DNA of 64,000 bases from positions 1,860,001 to 1,924,000 of the forward strand of contig NZ_CP058601.1 in NCBI RefSeq assembly GCF_013402815.2, given 5' to 3'. The DNA comes from Natrinema halophilum (lineage in GTDB: Archaea; Halobacteriota; Halobacteria; Halobacteriales; Natrialbaceae). Positions 35,324-44,833 of the stretch are shown here, piece after piece (position 1 is the first letter of the stretch; every line of letters starts with the position of its first letter). Under the pieces are notes generated by a model that worked only from the letters and a program-made list of their open reading frames with translations, searched no databases and was not told where the DNA came from. The translations under genes and the position numbers were made by a program.

Positions 35324-38300
35324 GTGTACGTACGCGGAACCGTCGCGGGCGAGGTCGAGGTACGGTCGGTATCGACGAGCTATGGCGAGAGCGACCTCGC
35401 CGACGTCCCCCTTCGGCTGACCGACGAAGCGCAAACCGGTACTGCGCCTCCTGCACGGGACGATGGCGAGACGGCAGCGGTTGCCGGCGGCCGCGAGACG
35501 ACAACGGTGACGCTGTGGAACAAATGGACAGAGTCGGCCGAACTGCTCGAGCCGGGGATGGAACTGCTCGTTACGAACGCAAAACAGGAGGACTACGAGG
35601 GCGAACCGAAGTTCGCGACCACGGGAGATTCCTACGTCGTCGTCGAACCCTCGTTTCTCGTCAGCGTCACGTCGATTCGCAACTGGGTCGAATGTCCACG
35701 ACTCTACTACCTGAACAAGCTCTCCGGAGTGCCGCTGAACTACCCGGTGGTGAAAGGAACGCTCGTCCACGAAGTCTTCGGCGATTTGCTCCGCGGGCGG
35801 AATCTCGAAGAATCGATCGAGGCCCGGGTCGAGGAACGAGGACTCGAACTCGGACTGCTCGGCGAGACTCCCGAAGCCGTCGCCGAGGACGTCCGAGAGA
35901 ACGCGAAAGCGATCGAGGGGTGGCTCGAGCAAGGCCGGTTGACGGGTGAAGAGAGAGCGGCTGCTGCCGCCGAAGATGGGGCGGCTGCTGCCGCCGAAGA
36001 TGGGGCGGCTGCTGCCGCCGAAGATGGGGCGGCTGCTGCCGCCGAAGATGGGGCGGCTGCTGCCGCCGAAGATGGGGCGGCTGCTGCCGCCGAAGATGGG
36101 GCGGCTGCTGCCGCCGAAGATGGGGCGGCTGCTGCCGCCGAAGATGGGGCGGCTGCTGCCGCCGAAGATGGGGCGGCTGCTGCCGCCGAAGATGGGGCGG
36201 CTGCTGCCGCCGATAGCTCAGATCGAGCATTCACGCCTCAGGAGAGCAGTTGGCGGTCGGAGCAGCTCCTCATTAGCGAAACGTTTGGTATCCGCGGGCG
36301 AGCCGACGCAGTCCGCCGCGGTGCACCGGTCGAACTCAAGACGGGCAAGAATCTGAAGAAAGAGCCCCGGTTCAAGGACAAAGTTCAGGCGGCCTGTTAC
36401 GCGCTGTTGCTCGAAGAACACGGTAGTGACGTCGACACCGGGACGCTGCTCTACACGAAGAATTCGGCGCTGGATCGCAACGAGGAGACCGGCGATCTCA
36501 CTCCAGCGAAGGAGTTCTCGATGGGCAACGGCCTCCTGAAATACGTCGTTCGGCTGCGCAACGAAATCGCGGCGACGGAGACGGCGGGCGATATCCCGAC
36601 CGGCTACGAGGCCGACGCGAAATGCGAGTACTGCTTCGAACAGGACACCTGCATGGTCGTCTCCGGTCGGCTCGACCAGGAGTCGAAGGCCGGCCAGATC
36701 GGGCAGTCGCTGCCCGACGAGGAACTCGAGTACTTCGATCGGTTCTACCGGGCGATCGAGGAGGAGCGCCGAGCGGTCCACCGCGAATACGCCAAACTCT
36801 GGGAACAGACGGCCGAGGAGCGAGCCGACGACGACCGCGCACTGATCGACCTCGAGTTCGTCGAGAAACAACCGCTCGAGGGCGGGCGCTGGGAGCTACG
36901 GGCCCGTCGAACCGGCGGCGCGACGTCGAAGCTCCGCGAGGGCGATCTGGTGCTCGCGAGCGATGGACATCCGGTTCGCGGCGATTCGGAACTCGCGATG
37001 ATCGAACGATTAGACGACGACGTCGTGCTCACCGCAGACGAGCCGGTCGAAGTCACCCGGCTCGACGTGTACCCCTCCGAACTGACGACCGACCGACTGC
37101 TCGTCGCGATGCACGACGCGCTCCTCAAAGGAGCCGAACGACGGAAGGACATCCTGTTCGGGAGAGCCGATCCCGAGTTCGCCGCGATCGACGAGACCGT
37201 TATCCACAACAACGAGCGCCAGAACGAAGCCGTGACGAAGGCCGTCGGCGCGAAGGACTGCGCGCTGATCCACGGCCCGCCGGGAACCGGGAAGACCTAC
37301 ACCATCGCCCGCGCCATCCGCGAAATGATCGATCGTGGCGAACGCGTCCTGCTGTCAGCCTTTACGAATCGGGCGGTCGACAACGCGCTCGAGGCCGTTC
37401 TCGACCAACTGGACGACACCGTCGACGACGATCGAATCGTCCGCGTCGGCTCGGAAAGCGGCGTTCGTAACGACATGGAGCCGTACCGGCTCGAGCGAGC
37501 GGGCGATCCCGAGGATCGCGTCGCGAAGATACAGAACGCGCAGGTGGTGGCTGCGACGACGGCGACGTGCGGCTCGCGGGTGATGAAAGAACAGGCCTTC
37601 GACGTCGCGCTGGTCGACGAAGCCGCCCAGCTCACGGAACCCGGAACCTGCGCGGCGATCAATCTGGCCGAACGGTTCGTCCTCGTCGGCGACCACGAGC
37701 AACTGCCGCCGGTCGTTCGGGCCGAGGGCGGGACGAAAACGGTCACCGGTGACGCGGGTGACGACGTGTCGCGAGCGCACGATCTCACCGAGTCGCTGTT
37801 CGAACGGCTCGTCGATCTCTACCCCGAAGCCGGGGTCATGCTCGACCGCCAGTATCGGATGAACCAGCGCATCCAGGCGTTCCCGTCGACCGAGTTTTAC
37901 GACGGCCAGCTTCGCCCCGCGACCCCAGCAGTCGCAGGACGGACGCTCGACGACCTCGAGGGCGTTTCGAGCGACGCGTTACCCGCGACGCTGGAGGACC
38001 CCGTCTCGTTCGTCGACGTGAAAGGAGACCGGAGTCAGTATACGGATAGCGAGGAGGCAAGCCGAATCGCCGAGCTGATCGACTCGTACGAAACCGCAGG
38101 CCTCGACCGCTCCCAGATCGGTGTTATCGCTCCCTTCAGGGCGCAGGTGTCCGAGATTTCGAAACACGTCCCCGACGACGTTACGGTCGACACAGTTGAC
38201 CGATTCCAGGGCTCGAGCCAGGAGGTTATCATCGTCTCCTTTACCGCGACCGGTTCGCTCGAGGGGCCGATATTCGAGGATTACCGACGGATCAACGTCG

Positions 38301-38401
38301 CCCTGACTCGGCCCAAACGTGCGCTCGTGCTGGTTGGCGATTCGCGGGCGCTTGCGTCCGATCCCGTCTACGAACGGATGCTCGAGTGGGCCCGTCGGTG
38401 A
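35324..38401 (+). CDS. Dna2-like nuclease-helicase (Cas4-like RecB nuclease fused to SF1B helicase)
   Basis: A 1025-residue enzyme probably processing DNA ends or flaps. An N-terminal OB-like region (about 1-110) comes first. The Cas4/RecB-type nuclease has the first FeS cysteine in WVECPRLYY, His in VKGTLVHEVFG, Asp in IRGRADAV, ELKTGK and QAACYALL, and closes the FeS cluster with CEYCFEQDTC. The UPF1-like SF1B helicase has Walker A GPPGTGKT (about 648-655), DEAAQ in motif II and the VALTRPKRALVLVGD end. A run of AAAAAEDG repeats (about 212-298) interrupts the linker between the first FeS cysteine/His and the Asp motif. Starts at GTG 35324. Confidence 0.9.
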   Translation: MYVRGTVAGEVEVRSVSTSYGESDLADVPLRLTDEAQTGTAPPARDDGETAAVAGGRETTTVTLWNKWTESAELLEPGMELLVTNAKQEDYEGEPKFATTGDSYVVVEPSFLVSVTSIRNWVECPRLYYLNKLSGVPLNYPVVKGTLVHEVFGDLLRGRNLEESIEARVEERGLELGLLGETPEAVAEDVRENAKAIEGWLEQGRLTGEERAAAAAEDGAAAAAEDGAAAAAEDGAAAAAEDGAAAAAEDGAAAAAEDGAAAAAEDGAAAAAEDGAAAAAEDGAAAAAEDGAAAAADSSDRAFTPQESSWRSEQLLISETFGIRGRADAVRRGAPVELKTGKNLKKEPRFKDKVQAACYALLLEEHGSDVDTGTLLYTKNSALDRNEETGDLTPAKEFSMGNGLLKYVVRLRNEIAATETAGDIPTGYEADAKCEYCFEQDTCMVVSGRLDQESKAGQIGQSLPDEELEYFDRFYRAIEEERRAVHREYAKLWEQTAEERADDDRALIDLEFVEKQPLEGGRWELRARRTGGATSKLREGDLVLASDGHPVRGDSELAMIERLDDDVVLTADEPVEVTRLDVYPSELTTDRLLVAMHDALLKGAERRKDILFGRADPEFAAIDETVIHNNERQNEAVTKAVGAKDCALIHGPPGTGKTYTIARAIREMIDRGERVLLSAFTNRAVDNALEAVLDQLDDTVDDDRIVRVGSESGVRNDMEPYRLERAGDPEDRVAKIQNAQVVAATTATCGSRVMKEQAFDVALVDEAAQLTEPGTCAAINLAERFVLVGDHEQLPPVVRAEGGTKTVTGDAGDDVSRAHDLTESLFERLVDLYPEAGVMLDRQYRMNQRIQAFPSTEFYDGQLRPATPAVAGRTLDDLEGVSSDALPATLEDPVSFVDVKGDRSQYTDSEEASRIAELIDSYETAGLDRSQIGVIAPFRAQVSEISKHVPDDVTVDTVDRFQGSSQEVIIVSFTATGSLEGPIFEDYRRINVALTRPKRALVLVGDSRALASDPVYERMLEWARR
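35957..36213 (+). repeat. 24-bp tandem repeat, ten full copies plus a partial, inside dna2-like gene
   Basis: Ten identical 24-bp units start at 35957 and every 24 bp, followed by a partial copy at 36197. Each encodes AAAAAEDG. The unit holds an inverted pair GCGGC-TGCT-GCCGC. Perfect identity over 240 bp argues for recent expansion. In frame (8 codons). Confidence 0.96.
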
Positions 38402-38624
38402 TTCGGACCGTCGTTCGATAACCGACCTTCGACGCGACTTATCGCTCGGGCGACCCTCGTGCGAGGAGACACTTCACGTTGCCACGCCAGACCGAACCGA
38501 ACGACCGAGAGGACACGGTAGCCGATCGGCTGATATCGATGTTCGTGAATGCCGGGCCCGATCGAGGGCAAGCGATCGAGGGCAAATCGCCCCACCTGAG
38601 TTCGCCCACTCTGCGTGAGCCGAA

Positions 38625-38864
38625 CTACAGTTCGCCGCGCAGGACGACTTCGTCGTCGACTCGTTCGAGCATATCCTCGGTGACGTGGTAGTCCTCGTCG
38701 TCTTGGCCTTCCCACCCGACGGACGCGAGCAACTGTTCTGCCAGGCTCGGATCGGGATCGACGTACGCCCTGCCGTCTTCGACTGAGGCGACGATACCGA
38801 GTTCTTTGCCTTCGACGTCGACGACCGTCTTCCCAACGTCGTCATCAGACAGTGATGCGGACAT
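38625..38864 (-). CDS. PRC-barrel domain protein
   Basis: A 79-residue single PRC-barrel domain (MSASLSDDDVGKTVVDVEGKE ... LGIVASVEDGRAYVDPDPSL ... HVTEDMLERVDDEVVL). These small beta-barrels bind RNA, proteins or ligands in ribosome maturation and photosynthetic systems; the role here is unknown. The start is chosen at the ATG 38864, as the much longer frame upstream is not conserved. Confidence 0.8.
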   Translation of the reverse strand: MSASLSDDDVGKTVVDVEGKELGIVASVEDGRAYVDPDPSLAEQLLASVGWEGQDDEDYHVTEDMLERVDDEVVLRGEL

Positions 38865-39083
38865 GTCTGCGGGTTTGGTGGCTGACCCGGTAAGTGACCG
38901 GCCGTCCCGTGCTGGTTCGGATCTATCGGGGCTGGAGATCGATCGCGGCAAGCTGTTTGCGGGTGACGGACGAATTGCAGACGCACCCCGAGGAGCTTTG
39001 ACGCCCAAAGCTTGCATACGCTCCGCGGAGGTATTTGACAGTTGCGAGCGAGAATATGACGCACCCACAGCCACTACCCCATC

Positions 39084-39233
39084 ATGACATACACTCTCGA
39101 GATCAGCGACGATTTGAAAGAGCGACTTGACAGCCATCTCGAAGAAGGAGAGACCCACGAGGAACTCATCGAAGAACTGGTTTCGATGTACGAAACCGAG
39201 GGGACCTTTCTGCAAGAGGGATACTCCGAATGA
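39084..39233 (+). CDS. Small DUF7557-like protein (ribbon-helix-helix-like)
   Basis: A 49-residue protein, MTYTLEISDDLKERLDSHLEE then THEELIEELVSMYETEGTFLQEGYSE. It resembles the haloarchaeal DUF7557 family, whose N-terminal strand and two helices suggest an RHH DNA-binding or antitoxin-like fold. Upstream lies about 220 bp without a gene. No toxin partner is visible. Confidence 0.75.
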   Translation: MTYTLEISDDLKERLDSHLEEGETHEELIEELVSMYETEGTFLQEGYSE

Positions 39234-39386
39234 GGGAGTTCCGTATTCGGGCGCTTCCCGGCCGTACCGTCGACGGACCGTGTTTCGGTCAGTAGTTGGG
39301 GTTGCCGCCGCCAGCAGATAACTCAAGTTCACCACAAATTGTGAGAGAGGATGACACTCAAGTAGCTGGTCCGGGTAGAGGGAAGT

Positions 39387-39803
39387 ATGCACCTGCTAGT
39401 CGCCCTCGAGGATTCGGAGCCGGGATGGGCGGCACTCGAGTTCGCGTGTGCGGAACACGTCGACGACGAGATTACGGTTCTTCACGCCGCAGACCCGACG
39501 AACAGCGGTTACGGCGAAGTTGCACACCTCGGAGCGGACGTGTTGATCGAGCGCCTGCGGGAAGAGGCGGCGGAGTTACTCGCAGACGCCGAAGATCGGG
39601 CGGCCGAATACGGCTGTTCGCTCGAAACGGTGGTGTCTGTCGGTCAGCCGTCGGACGAAATCGTCGATTACGCGGTGGAAAACGATGTCGACCTGATCGT
39701 CGTCGGAAGCCATGGCCGGACCGGCTTCTCGAGAGTGCTTCTGGGGAGCGTTGCAGAGCGTGTCGCCCGACAGTCACCCGTTCCGGTGACGATCGTCCGG
39801 TAG
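39387..39803 (+). CDS. Universal stress protein, UspA family
   Basis: A 138-residue Usp domain starting MHLLVALEDSEPGWAALEFA. The nucleotide-binding motif is GSHGRTGFSRVLLGSV. It ends VPVTIVR. Standalone gene between the DUF7557-like gene and geranylgeranyl reductase. Confidence 0.92.
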   Translation: MHLLVALEDSEPGWAALEFACAEHVDDEITVLHAADPTNSGYGEVAHLGADVLIERLREEAAELLADAEDRAAEYGCSLETVVSVGQPSDEIVDYAVENDVDLIVVGSHGRTGFSRVLLGSVAERVARQSPVPVTIVR

Positions 39804-40066
39804 GGGTCACTTCGATCCAGAGCGAGTCCGGTTCGCCGGACGACGTACGCACCACACAGTCAGCAGTCCACTCGAGGCGGCCGATCACGTCCGGCGATTC
39901 GTCGCTACCAGCACTGAAATCGCGTGCCATGGGCATTAGAATCGGGTTTTGCGGCCCACTCGCTCCGAAGCGATTCGTACGGGGAACCCGACAATCAAGG
40001 GGAACTGCGACGTATTCTCGATCGTAACAGGACAGACTAATTAAGGTCCGCTACAGTCACGCTTGC

Positions 40067-41320
40067 ATGAACGACCGTTACGACGTAGTCATCGCCGGTG
40101 CCGGTCCCGCCGGTGCGCAGTGTGCCCGCGATCTCGCCGCCAGAGGGTACGACGTCGTCGTCCTCGAGACCGAGGCCGAGGACGAGTTTCCCCGACAGAG
40201 TAACAAGTCTACTGCGGGGACATTCCCCTCCATGATGGCGTCCTTCGGTATCCCCGACGACGTGGTGATGCAATATACCGACAGCGTCGTCCTCGAGTCG
40301 CCGACGGAACATTACGTTCGCGAACAGCCCGGTGCAGTGCTCGAATTCGCCGACTTCAAGCGCTACCTCGTTGCGGACGGCCGCGACGACGGCGCAGAGT
40401 ACCGGTTCGAGGCCCGCGTTACCGCCCCGATCATGGAAGGCGGTGAGATCGTCGGCGTCACCTACAACGGCGACGAAGCGGTCTACGGCGACATCGTCGT
40501 CGACGCGACGGGCCCGGCCGCCCCGCTCGCGAAGAAACTCGACGTCGTGGATCTCAAACGCGAGAACCACGCGATCGGCATCGAGTACGAGTTCGAAGGG
40601 ATCGACATCGATCGCCCCGGGTTCGCTGACCTGCGCGACGCGATGATGCTCCGCCTCGATCACGATATCGCGCCCGGCGGCTACTCCTGGATCTTCCACA
40701 CGGGCGAGGACACCGCCAAGGTCGGCCTCTGTTACATTCAAAACGACAGCCACGCCCAGTACAGCCGTGAGGATTTCAGCATCGATGATTACCTGAGCCA
40801 CTGGCTCGACACCGACCCCCGATTCCGGGACGCCGAACGAATCGAAGGGAAACAACACCGCGGTTCGGCACACATACAGGCGCCCGGAAAGCTCCACACC
40901 GACCGATTCATGGCAATCGGCGATACCGTTCCGACGGTCGACCCGCTCTGGGGCGAAGGCATCAACAAGTGCATGCAGTCCGGCCGCGCCGCCGCCGCCG
41001 CCGCCGACAGTTGTCTCAAACACGGCGACATCGAACCGTCCACGGAGAACCTCGCAGTCTACGATACGCTCTGGCACCGCGACGTCGCGCCCAACGCGAA
41101 CACCCGACTGCTGATGACGCAACTGCTCTATCTCGCGCCCAACGAACGCTACGACAAACTCATGCAGGATCTGGGACGCCTCGGCGACGAGACGCTCGCC
41201 AATGCGAACAACGGGAGCCCCCTGGCCATCGCACGTCTCCTCGACCTCGAGGATATTCCGCTGCTCGCGCAGTTCGCGAAACAACAGTTCGGATTCGATT
41301 TCGACGGTCTGTTGTCGTAA
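40067..41320 (+). CDS. Geranylgeranyl reductase family flavoprotein
   Basis: FAD enzyme likely saturating the isoprenoid chains of archaeal membrane lipids or another polyprenyl substrate. The 417 residues begin with the Rossmann motif VVIAGAGPAGAQCARDL (GxGxxG) and later show GDTVPTVDPLWGEGI, the conserved FAD-phosphate region of the family, and VVDATGPAAPLA. The substrate cannot be set from sequence; the family has several paralogues in haloarchaea. Confidence 0.88.
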   Translation: MNDRYDVVIAGAGPAGAQCARDLAARGYDVVVLETEAEDEFPRQSNKSTAGTFPSMMASFGIPDDVVMQYTDSVVLESPTEHYVREQPGAVLEFADFKRYLVADGRDDGAEYRFEARVTAPIMEGGEIVGVTYNGDEAVYGDIVVDATGPAAPLAKKLDVVDLKRENHAIGIEYEFEGIDIDRPGFADLRDAMMLRLDHDIAPGGYSWIFHTGEDTAKVGLCYIQNDSHAQYSREDFSIDDYLSHWLDTDPRFRDAERIEGKQHRGSAHIQAPGKLHTDRFMAIGDTVPTVDPLWGEGINKCMQSGRAAAAAADSCLKHGDIEPSTENLAVYDTLWHRDVAPNANTRLLMTQLLYLAPNERYDKLMQDLGRLGDETLANANNGSPLAIARLLDLEDIPLLAQFAKQQFGFDFDGLLS

Positions 41321-41384
41321 TTGCCGGCCAGTCGTCTATACACGTACTATCGTCCTCGGACTACCGGGGCGATTCGACCGCTTT

Positions 41385-43025
41385 TCAGGCGAGAAACGTC
41401 GATTCGAAGGATCGGACGCTCTCGTCGGTCCCAGCGATAACGAGTTCGTCGTCCGTCTCGAGAACGAACGTATCGGGATCGAACTCAGTGATAGTATCGC
41501 CGTCTCTGACGATGGCGAGAATCGTACAGCCCGTTCTCGATCGGACTTCGGCGTCGACGATCGTGTCGCCGGCCAAGCGACCGGCCGGGAGTCTCACGAC
41601 ATCGACCTGCCGGTCGACGGCCAGGACCTCCTCGTCTTCGAAGACGGTCGAGGCGATCATCCGGCCACTGACCGTCGCCAGCGACTGGACGTAGTCCGCC
41701 CCGGCGCGGTACAGCTTCTGGACGTTTTCCGCGTCGTTCGCACGGACGACGATGTCGATCGACGGATTCAGATCCCGAACGACGAGCGTTGTGAAGACCG
41801 CGGTCGTATCGTCGTCAAGGGTAACGATCACCGCGGATGCGTCGTCGACACCCGCCTCGCGGATCGCCGCCGGATCGCGAGCGTCCCCGACGACGTCGAC
41901 GCCGTCTTTCTCCGCAGTATCGAGAATGGTCACCCGGGAGTTCGTCGCTTCCAGGGCGTCACAAGCCGCTGCACCGGCTTCCCCGTAGCCGGCTATCACG
42001 ACGTGCTGTGCGGCAAAGGGGTGGACCGTCGACGCGGCTTCCGCCCGTAACGTATCGATCTGACTCGGTTCGCCGGCAACGAGCAGTCGCGTTCCAGCGT
42101 CGATTTCGCGATCTCGCGGGATCGGACTCTCGAACGTTCCGTTGAACCACGCTCCGATGCAATCGACGCCGAAGCGTTCGCGAAGCTGGAGCGTGTCGGC
42201 GGTCTGCCTGGCGAGATCGCTCTCCTCGGCGATCGAGAGCTCGACCAGTTCCAGGTCGTCGCCGATCTCGATGCCCTCCTCGACGGTGGTCGTTACCGCC
42301 GTCGGCACTCGGTGAGCGAGACTTTCGCCGAGCAACTGCCGCGGCGACAGCACCTCGTCCGCGCCAGCGATTCGGTGGTACTCTCCGAGGCGCTGATCCT
42401 CGACCAGCGTCACGACCCGCACGTCCGGATTCGCTTCCCGGGCAGAGAGAACGATACTCGCGTTCGTATCGTCGGCCGAATCGGCCACGACCGCCGTCGC
42501 CTGCCCGATCCTGGCCTTTCGGAGGACCGCCATCGACTCTGGATCGCCGTGAACGACCCGGTATTCGTCCTCGTGGAGCGCCGTCGCTGTCTCCTCGTCC
42601 GGTTCGACGACGACGTACTTTCGCCCACGGGACTCGAGTTCCTCGATGAATGCTTCGCCACGGGGTGTGTACTTACAGATGACGACGTGATCCTCGAGGT
42701 CGGTGACAGCGGTGGGCGGCGTAACCGCCAGCGTATTCCGGAGCCACGGAACGGCGAAGACGTCCGCCGCTGTCAGGATCAGTCCGATTCCTGCGAGTTG
42801 CAATCCGATCGTCAGCACGTACATCTGCGGCGTAGCCCACCCCGCATCTTCACCGTAGCCAGTCGTCGTGAACGACTGAATGACGATCCCGAGCGATCGA
42901 AAGAGCGGCTGCGGGTCGTTCTCCCACGTTGCCATCCCATAATTGTACAGCAACGTAGAGCCGACGGTCGTCACAGCCACCAGGACGAGATAGTGGCGGG
43001 TGCGGCGAGATCTCCACAGTGACAT
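41385..43025 (-). CDS. Potassium channel with two RCK (TrkA-N/C) modules
   Basis: A 546-residue ion channel. Two helices (about 9-26 and 68-90) flank a pore loop carrying TTTGYGE, the K+ selectivity filter. Two tandem Rossmann domains follow: VVICKYTPRGEAFIEEL ... VVEPDEET and VVIAGYGEAGAAACDAL ... ILDTAEKD. Each is followed by a TrkA-C-like domain (LVELSIAEESDLARQ and VVRLPAGRLAGDTIVDAEVR). The first Rossmann lacks a typical GxGxxG (it reads KYTPRG), so the second may bind the nucleotide. Its promoter region carries 38-bp repeats. Confidence 0.9.
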   Translation of the reverse strand: MSLWRSRRTRHYLVLVAVTTVGSTLLYNYGMATWENDPQPLFRSLGIVIQSFTTTGYGEDAGWATPQMYVLTIGLQLAGIGLILTAADVFAVPWLRNTLAVTPPTAVTDLEDHVVICKYTPRGEAFIEELESRGRKYVVVEPDEETATALHEDEYRVVHGDPESMAVLRKARIGQATAVVADSADDTNASIVLSAREANPDVRVVTLVEDQRLGEYHRIAGADEVLSPRQLLGESLAHRVPTAVTTTVEEGIEIGDDLELVELSIAEESDLARQTADTLQLRERFGVDCIGAWFNGTFESPIPRDREIDAGTRLLVAGEPSQIDTLRAEAASTVHPFAAQHVVIAGYGEAGAAACDALEATNSRVTILDTAEKDGVDVVGDARDPAAIREAGVDDASAVIVTLDDDTTAVFTTLVVRDLNPSIDIVVRANDAENVQKLYRAGADYVQSLATVSGRMIASTVFEDEEVLAVDRQVDVVRLPAGRLAGDTIVDAEVRSRTGCTILAIVRDGDTITEFDPDTFVLETDDELVIAGTDESVRSFESTFLA

Positions 43026-43076
43026 ACGCTACATATCTGAGGGGTGACTGTTGATGGTGTCGGTCGATTCGCCGGA

Positions 43077-43318
43077 ACCGCTCGGCCGATCGGATGTGCG
43101 TACTCCGAGCCGTGACCGCTCGGCCGATCGGATGTGCGTACTCCGAGCCGTGACCGCTCGGCCGATCGGATGTGCGTACTCCGAGCCGTGACCGCTCGGC
43201 CGATCGGATGTGCGTACTCCGAGCCGTGACCGCTCGGCCGATCGGATGTGCGTACTCCGAGCCGTGACCGCTCGGCCGATCGGATGTGCGTACTCCGAGC
43301 CGTGACCGCTCGGCCGAT
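43077..43318. repeat. 38-bp tandem repeat, six copies plus partial, between kch-like and ZIP genes
   Basis: Copies begin at 43081 and every 38 bp to 43271, with a partial at 43309. Each unit holds CGGCCGATCGGATGTGCG and TACTCCGAGCCGTGACCG. The array fills most of the 370-bp divergent intergenic region between the channel (start 43025) and ZIP transporter (start 43396), so copy number would alter promoter spacing. Not a multiple of three. Confidence 0.95.
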
Positions 43319-43395
43319 GATCGAGGCTCGACGAAGCAGGGGACCACTCCGCTTTTGCCGTCGATATATATATGGCCAGTCCAATACGGCAGTAG

Positions 43396-44193
43396 ATGGC
43401 ACTCCTCGAAAACCTCACGCTCGTGTTCGTCGCCGGGTTGATTACGGCCCTGGCGACCGGGATCGGTGCGATTCCATTTTTCTTCTTCGAGAACGTTAGC
43501 GACAGGCGAAACGTCGTTCTATGGGGCCTCGCGTCGGGTATCATGCTTTCGGCGTCGACGTTCGGTCTCGTCGAGGAGGGGTTAGCCGAGGGAACGCCAC
43601 TCGAGATCGCAATCGGAATCGCCGCCGGAGTCGCGCTCGTCGTCGTCGCCCACAACGTGTTGATGGACTCCGAAATCGACCCACAGGAGTACGAGGAAGC
43701 CGATTTCAAGAAGCTCATCCTTATTCTCGGTATTCTGACCGTCCACAGCTTCCCCGAGGGAGTTGCCATCGGCGTCTCGTTCGCCGATCTCGGTCTCGAA
43801 GGCGGCGCCGAACTCTTTGGCTTCACGATTCCCCTACTGGCAGTCTTTATGACGATCGCCATCTCGATCCACAATATCCCCGAAGGGACTGCGATATCGA
43901 TTCCGCTGAAGTCGATGGGCATCTCCGAGTGGAAGATGATCTGGTGGGCCGTCTTCTCGAGTCTTCCCCAGCCGATCGGGGCCGTCCTCGCGTTCGGGTT
44001 CGTCCGGTACGCACGCGAGTTCCTCCCCTACGGCTTCGGTTTCGCCGCTGGCGCGATGATATATCTCGTGCTTACCGAGTTCATTCCCGAAGCGCTCGAT
44101 ATCGGTGAGCGACTGCCTCGAGGAGGCAAGCCCGAACTCGCCGGTGGCATCGTCGTCGGGATCCTCGTTATGGTGCCGCTGGCAGTCGTTTGA
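43396..44193 (+). CDS. ZIP family divalent metal transporter
   Basis: A 265-residue, eight-helix importer of Zn2+ or related metals. Two signature metal-site helices contain HSFPEGVAIG (about 116-125) and HNIPEGTAIS (about 158-167). A cytoplasmic loop (EIDPQEYEEADFKK) separates helices 3 and 4. A TATATATATGG-like run at 43364-43373 is a good candidate TATA box. Confidence 0.93.
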   Translation: MALLENLTLVFVAGLITALATGIGAIPFFFFENVSDRRNVVLWGLASGIMLSASTFGLVEEGLAEGTPLEIAIGIAAGVALVVVAHNVLMDSEIDPQEYEEADFKKLILILGILTVHSFPEGVAIGVSFADLGLEGGAELFGFTIPLLAVFMTIAISIHNIPEGTAISIPLKSMGISEWKMIWWAVFSSLPQPIGAVLAFGFVRYAREFLPYGFGFAAGAMIYLVLTEFIPEALDIGERLPRGGKPELAGGIVVGILVMVPLAVV

Positions 44194-44344
44194 GTTCCCC
44201 CGTGCGAGAGCCGCCGTCGTCTCCGTCGGCAAGCAGAGAACGGTGATCTCGTCGGTCAGCGAAATCGATGACCTCTTCGGCAGGCGGAGAACGGGATCAG
44301 CCATTCACCAGGATCTTTACGGGTCTCGCCGTACGTTTCGGACG

Positions 44345-44788
44345 ATGTTCGATACCATCCTGATCCCGACCGACGGCAGTGATCACGCCGAGGCGGCCGC
44401 GGAGACCGGCCTCGAGCTCGCAACCGCCCATGATGCGGCAGTTCACGTCGCCTGCGTCGCCGACACCGGTCCGCTGGGGGACCTCCGGCTCCCCGGTGAC
44501 GCCGCGAGCGCCGAAGACGCGATGCGCGGTCGCGCACAGGAGTACGTCGACACGATCGTCGACCGGGCGGAATCAGCCGATCTTGACGTTACCGGCGCTG
44601 TGCTCGAGGGACCGCCGGAGAGTGAATTGCTCGAGTACGCGCGAGACGTCGATGCCGATGTCGTCGTCATGGGAACACGCGGCCGTGGCGGCGTACACCG
44701 GATGGCGATGGGGAGCGTCACCGATCACATCATTCGATTCGGCGATATTCCGGTATTCGTCGCGAACTCGGGCGTGGAGTCGGAGTGA
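44345..44788 (+). CDS. Universal stress protein, UspA family
   Basis: A 147-residue Usp domain starting MFDTILIPTDGSDHAEAAAETGL; the ATP motif is GTRGRGGVHRMAMGSV. 151 bp after the ZIP gene, possibly cotranscribed. Third Usp of the window. Confidence 0.9.
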   Translation: MFDTILIPTDGSDHAEAAAETGLELATAHDAAVHVACVADTGPLGDLRLPGDAASAEDAMRGRAQEYVDTIVDRAESADLDVTGAVLEGPPESELLEYARDVDADVVVMGTRGRGGVHRMAMGSVTDHIIRFGDIPVFVANSGVESE

Positions 44789-44833
44789 GAGACTCCCTCA
44801 CGGATGGGCCTCGCGTGGGTCCGATGTCTGGAG

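Noticed and set aside
35946-36356. Alternate-frame and antisense repeat proteins over the dna2-like insert
   Set aside because: They follow only from the 24-bp period; the real frame carries the intact nuclease and helicase motifs on both sides.
39815-39936. Small minus-strand ORF MPMARDFSAGSDESPDVIGR...
   Set aside because: Plausible start, but the frame runs on into the antisense of the Usp gene without a stop, and I recognise no family.
43077-43318. Possible CRISPR array
   Set aside because: The repeats abut with no variable spacers and no cas genes are nearby. Same reasoning for the 21-, 23- and 24-bp arrays.
43029-43922. Antisense frame through the 38-bp repeats into the ZIP gene
   Set aside because: Overlaps the clear ZIP transporter and gains its length from repeats; no family features.
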